Shown in pieces: positions 8,101-17,400 of a DNA stretch of 62,641 nucleotides. The stretch's first letter is position 1, and each line of letters starts with the position of its first letter. The translations under genes were made by a program, and so were the position numbers. The stretch lies in NCBI GenBank assembly GCA_003645255.1, contig QNES01000004.1, positions 1 to 62,641 on the forward strand. Direction: 5' to 3'. The notes under the pieces were generated by a model. That model did not search any database. It was not told where the DNA came from and worked only from the letters and a program-made list of their open reading frames with translations. The stretch comes from Gammaproteobacteria bacterium. Lineage in GTDB: Bacteria > Pseudomonadota > Gammaproteobacteria > Beggiatoales > Beggiatoaceae.

Positions 8101-9898
8101 TTGTATCACCCCGTTTAAGTAAACTATAAGTACCAGGATCATCAAGGGGAATTTTGGAAATATCAATGGGACGGTCAGCAAAATGATTAATGGTTTGTAA
8201 AGCCCATTTGATAATCGTTAGGGTTCGCAGCCCTAAAAAGTCGAATTTGACTAAGCCAACGGCTTCAACATCGCCCTTGTCAAATTGAGTCATTAAATCG
8301 GTACTGTCTTCTTCACAATAAAGAGGGGTAAAATCGGTCAAGACACTAGGTGCAATCACCACTCCCCCAGCATGTTTACCTGAATTACGAGTCAGTCCTT
8401 CAAGCTTACGCGCCATATCTATTAAGGCACGCACCTCTTCTTCTTGCTTGTAGCGGCTGCGTAAAGTATCTTCTTTTTCGAGTGCTTTACCCAGGGTAAT
8501 ACCGAGTTCAAAGGGGATGAGTTTGGCAATTTTATCAACAAAACCGTGTGGGTGTGCTAATACGCGCCCGACATCCCGCACGACCGCTTTAGCAGCCATG
8601 GTGCCATAAGTGATAATTTGTGAAACGCGCTCCCGCCCATAGCGTTTTGCAACATAGCTAATAACATCGTCGCGACCTTCTATACAAAAATCAATATCAA
8701 AGTCGGGCATCGAAACCCGTTCAGGATTTAAGAAGCGTTCAAATAGGAGTTCATAGTGAATTGGATCTAAATCGGTGATATTAAGCGCATAAGCGACTAA
8801 TGAACCGGCACCGGAGCCACGACCAGGACCCACTGGAATATTATTTTCTTTTGCCCACTGAATAAAATCGGCTACGATCAAAAAATAACCGGGAAAGCCC
8901 ATTTGTATAATGGTGTCAAGTTCCAGGACTAACCGTTCATCATAAGGGCGGCGTTGCTCGGTAAAGGTTTCATTGCTTTTGTCAAAAAGGGTGTTTAAAC
9001 GTTCTTCTAAACCAATGCGAGCTTGGTTGCGAAAATATTCTTCAACGCTTTGCCCTTGGGGAATGGGGAAATCAGGTAAAAAGTTTTTGCCCAGGGTTAA
9101 TTCTAAATTGCAGCGTTGGGCAATTTGCCAGGTGTTTTCAATGGCTTCTGGTATATCGGCAAATAATTCTGCCATTTCCTGTGGGGTTCGCAAATATTGC
9201 TGGGGACTGTAGCGATGGGGACGATTTTGATCTGCCAGTATAAGACCGTCGTGAATGCACACGCGCACCTCATGCGATTCAAAATCGTCACTGTTTAGGA
9301 AACAGACATCATTGGTTGCAACGACCGGGACACCGCTTTCTATAGCAAGTTCAACAGCCGCGTGGATATATTCTTCTTCGTGGGGTCGTCCGGTACGTTG
9401 CAATTCTAAATAAAAACGCTGTGGAAACCAGGCGTTCCATTTATCCAGGCGTTGTCGCGCTAAATGACTATGTCCGGCTAACAGGGCTTGTCCTATATTA
9501 CCTTCGCGCCCCCCAGATAGAGCAATTAAACCTTCCGTTGCGCCGTCTAACCATTGATAGTGTAAATAAGGAATACCGTCTTTTTGCCCTTCGGTATAAC
9601 AACGCGAAACTAAACGGGTTAGATTACGATAACCTGTATGATTTTGACATAATAGGACCAGACGGGTAGAGGGTTCAGCTTCCTGGGGAAGCTGTACCTC
9701 GACACCAATAATGGGTTTAATTCCTTCCTTATGTGCGGCGCGATAGAATTTAACCAGGGCAAACAGATTACTATAATCAGTGATTGCCCCGGCGGGCATT
9801 CCAGCCTCACGCATTGTTTTCACTAAGGGTTTAATGCGAATGAGGCTATCAATTATGGAATATTCGGTGTGTAAATGTAGATGAACGAAATGGGACAT
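5135..9898 (-). CDS. dnaE: DNA polymerase III alpha subunit with in-frame intein
   Basis: 1587 codons, of which about 1154 remain after removal of a 433-residue intein; E. coli DnaE has 1160. The N-terminal PHP domain begins HLHLHTEYS. The polymerase core follows with GPGRGSGAGS and the catalytic PDFDIDFC. After the intein come the rest of the fingers region (MGKKIPKEMAEQR), the helix-hairpin-helix region and an OB fold near RIAGWVTQVR. This is the replicative polymerase subunit, joining epsilon and the beta clamp. The intein splits the conserved LGGADLLRR/(A)MGKK block, so splicing is essential for activity; the residue after it is Cys instead of the usual Ala. The gene stands alone. Upstream lie about 250 bp with hairpins and no gene. 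Confidence 0.97.
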   Translation of the reverse strand: MSHFVHLHLHTEYSIIDSLIRIKPLVKTMREAGMPAGAITDYSNLFALVKFYRAAHKEGIKPIIGVEVQLPQEAEPSTRLVLLCQNHTGYRNLTRLVSRCYTEGQKDGIPYLHYQWLDGATEGLIALSGGREGNIGQALLAGHSHLARQRLDKWNAWFPQRFYLELQRTGRPHEEEYIHAAVELAIESGVPVVATNDVCFLNSDDFESHEVRVCIHDGLILADQNRPHRYSPQQYLRTPQEMAELFADIPEAIENTWQIAQRCNLELTLGKNFLPDFPIPQGQSVEEYFRNQARIGLEERLNTLFDKSNETFTEQRRPYDERLVLELDTIIQMGFPGYFLIVADFIQWAKENNIPVGPGRGSGAGSLVAYALNITDLDPIHYELLFERFLNPERVSMPDFDIDFCIEGRDDVISYVAKRYGRERVSQIITYGTMAAKAVVRDVGRVLAHPHGFVDKIAKLIPFELGITLGKALEKEDTLRSRYKQEEEVRALIDMARKLEGLTRNSGKHAGGVVIAPSVLTDFTPLYCEEDSTDLMTQFDKGDVEAVGLVKFDFLGLRTLTIIKWALQTINHFADRPIDISKIPLDDPGTYSLLKRGDTTAVFQLESGGLKKLIRRMRPDCFEDIVALVALYRPGPLQSGMVDDFIERKQGRAKVEYPHPDLAPILKPTYGVIVYQEQVMQIAQVLAGYTLGGADLLRRCLSGTTEIVDASTGRLLTLSEIALYPKFWLGRNIFTLDLKTQKITQQPITAIYPNGIRDVWEIITKTHRKIRATEDHLFYTLLGWKPLKAFQIGDRIALAKNIPITHNNEISDAQIKLTAYLIGDGHLCPQTSSRSYFCNTDPDLIADFNLCAEELFGYPAPIDYQVHPGHKTVAYARIGFVPEFKSWVDWHIKRAYSRDKEIPIWVFSLPKCQLQLFLGTLWSTDGSFDTLIGHADYNSTSKVLIRQIQHLLLRLGIVALFNLKKAIYRGKPYISYRAQVTGREDMLKFCDSIQPSLSRYKWKKAQACYFVIKDKSRNQSKHTIPADVIKLIASAKYASGMTWADIDQAVDAKKGSMASALNFQKAPTRNLARHRVRNFAIALQNEQLRHIAESEVFWDDILSIEYIGKEEVFDLSISETHNFVANDFIVHNCMGKKIPKEMAEQRSVFVEGATNRGVKEKKATYIFDLMEKFAAYGFNRSHSAGYALLAYQTAWLKAHYPAAFMAAVLSADMDNTDKVIPLIEECRTMKLKVLPPQINVSRYKFTIADDQNKSIHYGLGAIKGAGEAALECMITEREEKGAFTDLFDFCRRIDLRKASRRVLEPLIKTGALDKLGPSRAVMMASLDGAIKSAERHSTDSAVGQNDIFSSLAGTKKQTKELPFVKNVSEWEQAKRLNYEKECLGFYLSGHPITPYLPELAKLKCTSLIEVKPTNHKQTVRIAGWVTQVRMSTKHGGGRMAFVTLDDSSARMEIKIFSELYATVSHILTKDTLLIAEGEVRVDNYNGGYSMTANNLLTLETARENKALRLEITISALQTQPETFAPQLVATLTPHLQEEGRCQVLIHYQRRDAQVELVLGDKWRVKPEAALIEKLEGVVGENKVKVIY
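6503..7801 (-). other. DnaE intein with LAGLIDADG homing endonuclease
   Basis: DnaE residues 700-1132 (433 residues). The first residue is Cys (CLSGTTEIVD, block A). The block B histidine is in RATEDHLF (intein residues 72-79). Two LAGLIDADG-type motifs, LTAYLIGDGHL (about 118-128) and LGTLWSTDGSF about 120 residues later, indicate a homing endonuclease. The C-terminal splice block is NFVANDFIVHN with Cys at +1 of the extein. All residues needed for standard class 1 splicing (C1, block B His, penultimate His, terminal Asn, C+1) are present. The insertion site, between LLRR and (A/C)MGKK, differs from the cyanobacterial split DnaE site. Confidence 0.93.
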
Positions 9899-9992
9899 AA
9901 TTGTGAATGGGGAATGGGATCAAAAATTGGGAATAGCAGACATGAACACAGAATTTTATAACGTTCTTTAGATGTTCATCAAAATCATATCA

Positions 9993-10021
9993 AAGGGCGA
10001 TAACGAACGGTTCGCCCCTAC
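9993..10021. repeat. GGGCGA hairpin repeat
   Basis: GGGCGA-TAACGAACGGT-TCGCCC followed by CTAC lies in the 255-bp gap between dnaE and the DUF4389 gene. It belongs to the GTAGGGGC/GCCCCTAC hairpin family. The rest of the gap shows no gene. Confidence 0.5.
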
Positions 10022-10153
10022 GTCAAATATTTCATTGTAAAGGCAGCCTCCTTATGAAACTTGCCCGTTTATGGGTAAAAATATTTTCCTGAATATCAAT
10101 AGAATCATCAATCAGTGATAATTCAACTTTATCCATTCACAATTCACAATTAA

Positions 10154-10510
10154 TTATTCATCCTTCTGTGGCGGTTCTGACTCTTTGGGGAGACTGACAA
10201 CAACCGGGCTGGTATCATATTCATCTACTGCGGGCCAACTACTAAGTGGAAAGGGTTTTTCATCACTAATGTAGCTAAGGTAATTAAAGATTTGATGAAT
10301 ATATAGGCTGAGACTTTGAGCTAGGGGAAGTAAACGTTCATTAGGCTTGCCTGATATTAACACCACACCAAATTGAAATAATATGACGATAGCCGTGATA
10401 ATAATGGCAATATAACAAATAAAGCTATACACCAGCATAAAAAATCCGCGTAACCAAGTGCTGCCTGACAATAAGTTTTCTCTTAATTGTTCCCTTATAT
10501 TTTCTTTCAT
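10154..10510 (-). CDS. DUF4389 membrane protein
   Basis: 118 residues. One long hydrophobic stretch, about residues 20-55 (FFMLVYSFICYIAIIITAIV onward), could span the membrane once or as a hairpin. It is followed by NERLLPLAQSLSLYIHQIFN and a YISDEKPFPLS motif, the hallmark of DUF4389 proteins, small inner-membrane proteins common in gammaproteobacteria with no known function. The C-terminus is acidic and proline-containing. The gene is flanked by heptamer repeats upstream and is probably monocistronic. Confidence 0.8.
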   Translation of the reverse strand: MKENIREQLRENLLSGSTWLRGFFMLVYSFICYIAIIITAIVILFQFGVVLISGKPNERLLPLAQSLSLYIHQIFNYLSYISDEKPFPLSSWPAVDEYDTSPVVVSLPKESEPPQKDE

Positions 10511-10518
10511 GTTTTTTT

Positions 10519-10571
10519 GTTAATGATTAGTTAATGAATCATGATTAATGATTAATGATTAATGATTAATT
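10519..10571. repeat. heptamer tandem repeat (ATTAATG)
   Basis: Four direct head-to-tail copies of GATTAAT occur here, with degenerate neighbours on the left. Similar short runs recur at 10633-10650, 12738-12756, 12898-12912, 33549-33566 and 48186-48202, always between genes. They resemble the short tandemly repeated repetitive sequences of filamentous bacteria. Confidence 0.6.
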
Positions 10572-10656
10572 GTGCTGCTTTAAAAATCTAATAGAATTTG
10601 GAAAATTCATAAAAGTTTTTCCAATTCACCATTAACCATTAATCATTAAGCACTAT

Positions 10657-11364
10657 TTAGTCACTTTTATTTTTGAGTAATTCTACAATTTCTTTGAGCA
10701 GGTTTTCGATGTTTTCCAAACGCTGCTCCATCTTTGCTGGATGTCCACCAGGCATTGGCGGCATTTTTTGAGCAAAACCGCGTGCTCCAGGACCAATAGG
10801 TGGCATGGGTCTTTTGCCATAGTAACCGTGTCCTGGTCCTTGTGGACCACCCCAACCAGGAGTGCGTCCCATGCCAAAAGGTCCCCCATGCATACCACCT
10901 TGTTGCAACAATTCACGCATACTTTGGCGATTTTGTTGAAGTTGTTCCCTTAACTGTTGCCGTTCTTCATCTGACTTGGCTTGGTTCATATTCCGCCTGA
11001 GCGTTTGCATTTCTTGCCACAGGCTATCCCTTTTTTCCCTCATTTCATGGAAAGATTTGGCAGCATCAGATGGTGACGTGGCACCTGATGGCGGTTGCGG
11101 TGCGATAGGGAGAGGCGGTGCTGGAGGCGGCGGCGGTGGTATCAATTCAGAATCAGGCATTTGCATCGCAGGTGGGGCTGATGTTTCAGGTTCCGCCGGG
11201 GCTGGTGCTTGCTCCGCTGTCGGAGCAGGTGTTTGTTCTGCCGCTTGTTCTGCTGTAGGAGGAGTCCATTCCGGTGCTGCCGCTGCAGACTCTGTTTGTG
11301 CTAAGACATAGCCACTGCTCAGTGCGAGTGAAATTAAACTCGGTAAAACATATTTTTTCATCAA
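10657..11364 (-). CDS. secreted proline/alanine-rich protein with coiled coil
   Basis: 235 residues. The signal peptide is about residues 1-22 (KKYVLPSLISLALSSGYVLA, cleaved after AQ or LA). A proline/alanine-rich segment with APTAEQ-type repeats and PPPPPAPPLP (about 25-95) follows. Then comes a charged helix with many Arg, Glu and Gln residues (about 105-150, REKRDSLWQEMQTLRR) and a Gly/Met/Pro-rich stretch. A final short helix (ENIENLLKEIVELLKN) is typical of a coiled coil. It is probably periplasmic. The helix faintly recalls Spy/CpxP-type chaperones but lacks their LTxxQ motif, so no function is assigned. Confidence 0.7.
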   Translation of the reverse strand: MMKKYVLPSLISLALSSGYVLAQTESAAAAPEWTPPTAEQAAEQTPAPTAEQAPAPAEPETSAPPAMQMPDSELIPPPPPPAPPLPIAPQPPSGATSPSDAAKSFHEMREKRDSLWQEMQTLRRNMNQAKSDEERQQLREQLQQNRQSMRELLQQGGMHGGPFGMGRTPGWGGPQGPGHGYYGKRPMPPIGPGARGFAQKMPPMPGGHPAKMEQRLENIENLLKEIVELLKNKSD

Positions 11365-11500
11365 AAAATTTCCTTTGAGTTATGGGATAAATTAAAAACG
11401 TTTCAAAAACGTTTCCTACATAATGAGGGCATGGATGGCGTGTATCAAGCTTTAATCTTTTTTGTTGTTGTTAATTAATATATTATAGTTATTTATAATA

Positions 11501-12091
11501 TTATAATTTTAAAGAATCCTTACAAGCATCATCAAGTTTTGCGCCATTCAAATCCGCTTCGCTTAAATTAGCTTTAAACAAATTAGCCCCCACTAAGTAG
11601 GCTTCAATTAAATTAGCTTCAGTCAAATTAGCTTTAAACAAATTGGCTCCTGTCAAATTAGCACGAAATAAATCGGATTCAAATAAATTACTTCTAAATA
11701 AATTAGCCTCAGATAGGTTAGCCCCTGGTAAAAAGGATTCAATCAAATACGCTTTCATTAAATTGGCTTCCGCCAAATTAGCATCAGCTAGATTAGTTTT
11801 AGCTAGATAGGTTTCACAAAGATTAGCTTCACTTAAATTCGCTTTGGTGAAATTGGCTTCACTCAAATTGGCTTCACTGAGGTTAGCACCGGACAAATTC
11901 GCACCTGAAAAATTGGCATGACTCAAATCTGCCTTACTGAGATTGGCCCGAAAAAAATCGGCATTAGTCAGATTAAGTCCAACCAAATTGGCCCCCGATA
12001 AATCGGGCCAAGTACCACTGGCTGTTTTTCTCCATTTATTCCACGCTGAAACTCCCTGTTGGAGAATAGCTACGTGTTCCTCATTTGCCAT
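11501..12091 (-). CDS. pentapeptide repeat protein
   Basis: 196 residues. After a 30-residue head (LQQGVSAWNKWRKTASGTWP) about 30 consecutive A(N/D)LSXA pentapeptides run to residue 188. Such repeats form a right-handed quadrilateral beta helix. The head is common to cyanobacterial and sulfur-bacterial members. Some pentapeptide proteins mimic DNA and protect gyrase, but nothing here shows that role. There is no signal peptide, so it is cytosolic. A Cys-containing tail ends the repeat. The DNA is correspondingly repetitive (many AAATTAGC units). Confidence 0.9.
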   Translation of the reverse strand: MANEEHVAILQQGVSAWNKWRKTASGTWPDLSGANLVGLNLTNADFFRANLSKADLSHANFSGANLSGANLSEANLSEANFTKANLSEANLCETYLAKTNLADANLAEANLMKAYLIESFLPGANLSEANLFRSNLFESDLFRANLTGANLFKANLTEANLIEAYLVGANLFKANLSEADLNGAKLDDACKDSLKL

Positions 12092-12149
12092 TATTTATTC
12101 CTTTTTTTGATATTATTCTGTGGCAATCAATTCAAAGTATAATACTATT

Positions 12150-12725
12150 TTACCACCCAGTTGGAATATTAATACCAATCTCAGCTAATAATGCTGTCGT
12201 TTCATACAAAGGCAAGCCCATCACGCCTGAATAACTTCCTTCAATACGCTTAATAAAAACACCGCCTAATCCTTGAATAGCATAAGCCCCCGCTTTATCT
12301 AAGGGCTCACCCGTTGCAATATAAGCTTGTATATCAGCCTCCGTCAATTGACAAAAAGATACCTTACTAATATTCAAACGCACCCGTTCAATTGTGTTTG
12401 TCACTAAAGCGACTGCTGTCATCACTTGATGGCTACCATTTGATAATTGTCTTAATTTATGTTTTGCATCTTCTTCGTCAACGGGTTTACCGAATAATTG
12501 CCCATGACAAACTATCACCGTGTCAGCTCCTAATACGGGGAATGTTGGTGATAGTGCTAAGCATCCTGCTTGTGCTTTTGCTAAAGCCAAGCGACTCACA
12601 TAATCTTGTGGCATTTCATTAAGCAGTGGCGTTTCATCAACAGTTACGGCAATTTGTTGATAATGAAGCTTAATTTGTTTAAGTAATTCACAACGGCGCG
12701 GGGAAAGAGAAGCAAGATAAATCAT
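12150..12725 (-). CDS. maf: Maf-like nucleoside triphosphate pyrophosphatase
   Basis: 191 residues, the family's usual length. The N-terminal substrate loop YLASLSPRRCELLKQI, the central GADTVIVCHGQLFGKP block with catalytic acidic residue, and the C-terminal GSYSGVMGLPLYET are all present. Maf proteins hydrolyse non-canonical or regulatory nucleoside triphosphates to monophosphates. The SPRR and DTVI sequences resemble the dTTP/UTP-active YhdE branch, although the subgroup cannot be settled by eye. It lies upstream of nothing in its own direction except the pentapeptide gene, 58 bp further on. Confidence 0.92.
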   Translation of the reverse strand: MIYLASLSPRRCELLKQIKLHYQQIAVTVDETPLLNEMPQDYVSRLALAKAQAGCLALSPTFPVLGADTVIVCHGQLFGKPVDEEDAKHKLRQLSNGSHQVMTAVALVTNTIERVRLNISKVSFCQLTEADIQAYIATGEPLDKAGAYAIQGLGGVFIKRIEGSYSGVMGLPLYETTALLAEIGINIPTGW

Positions 12726-12755
12726 GATTTTAATGGTTATGATTAATGATTAATG

Positions 12756-12898
12756 ATGAACCTATCCTGCCTATTCGTTTTTAATTTAAAAATCCGATTT
12801 TTTGAAAAATCGGATTTCTTAAAGCTCGTGTTTTTGTCAAAAACCAAACAATTTTTCTTTAGGATTCTGCATTTTTGAATAGGGCCAGATAGGTTCAT
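12756..12898. mobile_element. MITE-like element with nested palindrome (143 bp)
   Basis: Terminal inverted repeats ATGAACCTATC-ctg-CCTATTC and GAATAGG-gcca-GATAGGTTCAT flank an internal GAAATCC-type hairpin (12789-12820). A second copy with the same ends and the same internal hairpin is at 44111-44210. There is no coding capacity. The flanks are heptamer repeats, which obscure any target duplication. This is a non-autonomous element by structure only; no matching transposase is in the window. Confidence 0.65.
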
Positions 12899-12989
12899 TA
12901 ATGATTAATAGTTAATGATAAAAAAATTGGGTGGCATAATAAATATGACGATATCAAACGGGAAGATATTTTATGATTGTTCCTAACCA

Positions 12990-13460
12990 TTAACCTCGAT
13001 GGTAAGGATGATTATTTAATAAGCTCCATGCTCTGTATAATTGTTCAGCTACGAGAATTCGTACCATCAAATGTGGAAAAGTTAATGTCGATAAGGACCA
13101 ACGTTGTTGTGCCCGTTGTAAACAACTCGGTGATAAACCCTCAGGTCCACCTACCAGTAAAGCGACACTCGAATATTCCTGCATCCAATGTGCTAATTGA
13201 TCGGATAATTGCAAACTATTCCAAGTTTGCCCTTGCTCATCAAGAGCTATGACATACGCGCTCTTAGTAATCGCTGCTAACATTTGTTCACCTTCATTGC
13301 GTTGCAAACGAATTAAATCAGCATTTTTAGTACGTTTACGTAAAGGAATTTCAATTAATTGTAAAGTACATGTAGAAGGAAAGCGTTTACTATACTCATT
13401 AAAACCCCTTTCTACCCATGAGGGCATTTTTTGCCCAATACAAATTAAGTCAATGTGCAT
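12990..13460 (-). CDS. rlmH: 23S rRNA pseudouridine-1915 N3-methyltransferase
   Basis: 156 residues, the full RlmH length. IDLICIGQKMPSWVERGF opens the protein; ALLVGGPEGLS forms the SAM-binding knot of the SPOUT fold; the C-terminal EQLYRAWSLLNNHPYHRG motif contacts the ribosome. RlmH methylates m3-pseudouridine 1915 in helix 69 of 70S ribosomes. The usual neighbours rsfS and nadD are not next to it here. The MITE-like element separates it from maf. Confidence 0.95.
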   Translation of the reverse strand: MHIDLICIGQKMPSWVERGFNEYSKRFPSTCTLQLIEIPLRKRTKNADLIRLQRNEGEQMLAAITKSAYVIALDEQGQTWNSLQLSDQLAHWMQEYSSVALLVGGPEGLSPSCLQRAQQRWSLSTLTFPHLMVRILVAEQLYRAWSLLNNHPYHRG

Positions 13461-13711
13461 AAGTTTAAATGAACAAAACAGTGTAACTATTCATAAATAT
13501 CTTTTCGAGAGAGAAAACAATTTTCAGAGTGAAAGGTAACCATCAGAAAAAATTGCTATTATGAAGAGGAACGAAATTGCAGGACATTCCATGACATTGG
13601 AATTATATTTTATGACAAACTTTAACGATTTATCTAAAAAACCTTATTGATTTTATCGCTTACTGGTTTTTCCATCAAAAAATTTGACCTTAACCTTAAA
13701 TTTACATCATT

Positions 13712-14284
13712 ATGGCAAGTATTTCAACTCAAACAGGTGATCACGGACAAACTGGACTTATTGGTGGTATCCGTGTATCAAAAAGTCATCTACGTATTGA
13801 AGCAGGTGGTACCATTGACGAATTAAATTCCGTAATGGGATTAGCGCGTTCATTCTGCGATGATGCTGAAGTGTGTCAACTGCTCAAAACGATTCAACGT
13901 GAATTATTTATCATTGGTTCTTCCCTAGCAACCCTGCCTCATAGTCAAAAACAAGCATCCCCTATCACGAGCGATAGGGTTGACGCACTGACGGCACACG
14001 TCCACCGTATTGAAAAAATTAAGGGGATAGTATTTGACTGGATTTTACCAGGCGAACATACCACTTCAGCCACATTTGATATGGCGCGAACCGTTTGTCG
14101 CCGCGCTGAACGTTGTATCGTTCGTTTGACAGAATCAGGTGAAAAAATCGACTCAAACATTCTACCTTACCTTAATCGTCTGTCTGATATGCTATGGTTA
14201 ATAGGACGCTTAGTTGAATTACGGGCTGGTGTGAAAACCACACCATCAAAAACAATGCATGGTATCAATTCGACTTCTCCATAA
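13712..14284 (+). CDS. PduO-type cob(I)alamin adenosyltransferase
   Basis: 190 residues. The N-terminal TQTGDHGQTGLIGG carries the ATP-binding motif of PduO-type enzymes. EAGGTIDELNSVMGLAR and, later, ARTVCRRAERCIVRL with NRLSDMLWLIGRL are the conserved helices of the five-helix bundle. The enzyme transfers adenosyl from ATP to cob(I)alamin to give coenzyme B12. No other B12 genes are nearby. The 250 bp upstream has no gene. A CTGACAGG hairpin follows about 50 bp after the stop. Confidence 0.93.
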   Translation: MASISTQTGDHGQTGLIGGIRVSKSHLRIEAGGTIDELNSVMGLARSFCDDAEVCQLLKTIQRELFIIGSSLATLPHSQKQASPITSDRVDALTAHVHRIEKIKGIVFDWILPGEHTTSATFDMARTVCRRAERCIVRLTESGEKIDSNILPYLNRLSDMLWLIGRLVELRAGVKTTPSKTMHGINSTSP

Positions 14285-14332
14285 TAGACAGTCTTACGTT
14301 GCGCTATAGCTTTTCAGAAAAAGTTTTTAGAG

Positions 14333-14356
14333 CTGACAGGTTCCCAAAACCTGTCA
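14333..14356. repeat. CTGACAGGTT hairpin repeat
   Basis: CTGACAGGTT-CCCA-AAACCTGTCA, between the convergent adenosyltransferase and GGDEF-EAL genes, can act as a bidirectional hairpin. It is a member of the ACCTGNCAGGT family (also at 32188, 47278, 48105 and a half copy at 52902). Confidence 0.65.
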
Positions 14357-14423
14357 AATATTAAGAACCCAATATTTATCTGAAGAGCTATATCGCTACA
14401 ATGCCATTAAGTTAAGGGCAACC

Positions 14424-17400
14424 CTATTTGACGTTATCAATTTCCAAATTCCAATCCCCAATTTCGTTTAAATTATGCGTTTTAATTTTAAGATATTCTT
14501 CTATCGTTTTAGAATCTTTAGGTGGAGAAAAAAAGTAGCCCTGTACATGATGACACTGTGCCGCTTTTAACATGGTAATTTGCATAAGAGTTTCTACACC
14601 TTCTGCCACCACTCTCAAATCAAAAGCTTTACATAATGCAATGATAGCATGAGCTATTTGTGTCGATTTAGCCGATATGTTGATTTCCTGGATAAAACTT
14701 TTATCAATTTTTAAAGCATCTATGGGAAATTTTTGTAAATAACTCAAAGACGAATAACCTGTACCAAAATCATCAATATATAGCAAAACTTTTAAACTCT
14801 TTAAATCATTAAGGACTGCCAACGCCGCTTCTGGATCTTGCATCATAGCACTTTCAGTAATTTCCACGCGGCAAGTTGGGGCTTTGATACCTGTTTTGCT
14901 AATAATTTCTTGAATTTGATAGACTAAATGTGCTTGTTTCATTTGAATAGGTGAAACATTGATATTCATACCTAAATTGGCATGATGTGAAAACTGAGTT
15001 TGCCAATGGCTTAACTGAACACAAGCAGTTTCAAATACCCATAACCCTAATTCTTTAATTAAACCCGTTTCTTCTGCTAACGGAATAAATAAATCCGGTC
15101 TTATCATTCCTCGCTGCGGATGTTCCCAACGCACTAATGCTTCTAAACTAACCGTTTTGAATGTTTCAAGCGAAATAATGGGTTGATAATAAAGACGAAA
15201 TTCTTCCCGTTCTAAAGCCTTACGTAAATCTGATTCCATGCGTAGTTTTGATATCATACGCTTACGCATTTTTGGATCGAAAACCAGGCTTTTTCCCCGT
15301 CCTTCTTGTTTAGCCACATACATAGCAGTATCAGCATCGCGTAATACCTCATCAGCACACTTATATTTTAGATTGTTCAGTTCGTTCAGGGCAATCCCGA
15401 TACTGGCTGTGGGATTAAATGTTTCATTTTTTAAAGTATAGGGTTGGCTCAATCGCTCTTGAATACTTTCGACTAGCGGTTCAAGGGTGGCTAAATCACG
15501 CTTATTTTTGAATAGTAAGGCAAATTCATCACCACCAAATCGTGCCACTACACTACTTTCATTCGTGTAATAATTTAAACGAGAAGCCATTTCAGTCAAT
15601 AGTTGATCCCCCACCAAATGTCCCATGTAATCATTAACAATTTTAAAGTTATCCAAATCCACAAAAAGCACGGCAAAATTTTTCTGTTTTTCAATCGCCT
15701 GAGTTAACCTGGTAGTAAAAGCGGCACGGTTTAATAATCCGGTGAGTTGATCATGAGTGGCATCATAACGTAATTTTTCTTCCACCTGTTTGCGTTTTGT
15801 CACATTTTCGACAATGCCTTCATAGTAGCTAATTTGCCCGAGACTATCATGCACCACCCGCACAGTTTTATTGATCCAAATCACCGAACCATCCCGACAA
15901 CGTGCTTGATATTCAAAGTTTTGCACCTGGGAATGCGTTTTTATTAATCCCATAAATTCAAGCCGCCGCTTTTGCTCAACATAAAGTTGTTGTCCAATAT
16001 CTGTGATTTGAGTCAATATTTGTTCTTCAGAATCATAACCAAACATACGAACAAAAGCCGGATTGACGCTTAAATATCGCCCACTGGATGTACATTGAAA
16101 AATACCTTCTATAGCATTTTCAAAAATATCACGATATTTCTTTTCCGCTTCTAACCGAGCTTCTTCAGCCAGTTTGCGTTCCGTGATATCTTCAATCATG
16201 TTAATCAGAAAGGGATCGTTAGTATCGCGGACAATAGAACAACTTTGATTGGTCCAAACAATCGCCCCGTTTTTGCTTATGTAACGTTTACTCACCTGAT
16301 AGGTATCATATTTTCCGACTAATATTTTTTCCAACATAAATTGATCTAGGTTAGCATCATCCGGATAAGCAAAATTTGTTAATGATTTTTTATTTAATTC
16401 CGTTTCTTGATAACGTAGCAGGCTTTGCAAAGCTCGGTTGCTGTCCAAAATTTCGTTATTTAGGCTCGTTTGTGCTATTCCAATAGGGGCTTCGTCAAAA
16501 ATCGCTTGAAAACGCTGTTGACTATTCTCTAATTCTTTAGTAATTCGCTCTCGGTTTTTGATTTCCTGGTTAAGTGCTTGATTAGCTTTTAACAAACTGA
16601 GTGTTCGTTTAGTGACTAACTCTTCAGCCCAATGTGCTTGGAGGGTTATAATATACAGATAACGCAATATTCCCATCGTAAATAAAAGCCCAACAATTAG
16701 GACTATCCATGCATACCAAACTTGGAAAAACGGATTATTTTGAGTTTTATAAAACACAATACGCCATAGCCGTCCGCCAAACTCAAAGTTCTGTCTTGTT
16801 TTCTTTGACGATAATTCTGAAGCTTGAGATTTTTCTGGTCCACGATACCAGGTTGGCGCATATAAAATCGGATTCTGGGTATCTGGGGTTTCATCTTTAA
16901 TCAGTAAAAATACATTGGTTCTTTGTTTAGGTAGTCGTAGCACTTGTTCTACCAATTCATTAAATAAAAATACGCCCACAGCAAATCCCAATAATTGTTG
17001 TCGTCGTGCAGCCCGTGTTGGGGGTATAAAACCATTCTGATAAATAGGAAGAAATACGCGAAACCCAAGCTGGTTACCTTGAGCTGTGCGTATCAAAATA
17101 GCACCGCTCGTGGTCAACTGTCCTAAATCACGCGCTTTTTTTATAGCCGTTTTGAGTATCGGATTGGAGCCGAGATCATAGCCAGGGGTGAAGGCATTGG
17201 CAGATTTAGATTCACTAAACAGAACAGGATAATAAATTTTTCTAAGACCGGCTATCCGTTTATCACCATTGGGTGAATATTCCCAAAAATTAAAATGGTT
17301 GACTTCTTCGGATTGTATCTGGTTGATGATGGCTTGACGAGACGAGGAAGGAACGACGGCTACCCATTCCAAAGCCTGGGTCCCTGGTTGGGTTAACATA

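Noticed and set aside
10667-11311. several alternative frames over the proline-rich gene
   Set aside because: Shadows of a GC-biased coding region; only the minus frame with a signal peptide is coherent.
11501-12091. possible CRISPR-like regular repeat
   Set aside because: The periodicity of 15 bp is the pentapeptide coding repeat, not a spacer-repeat array.
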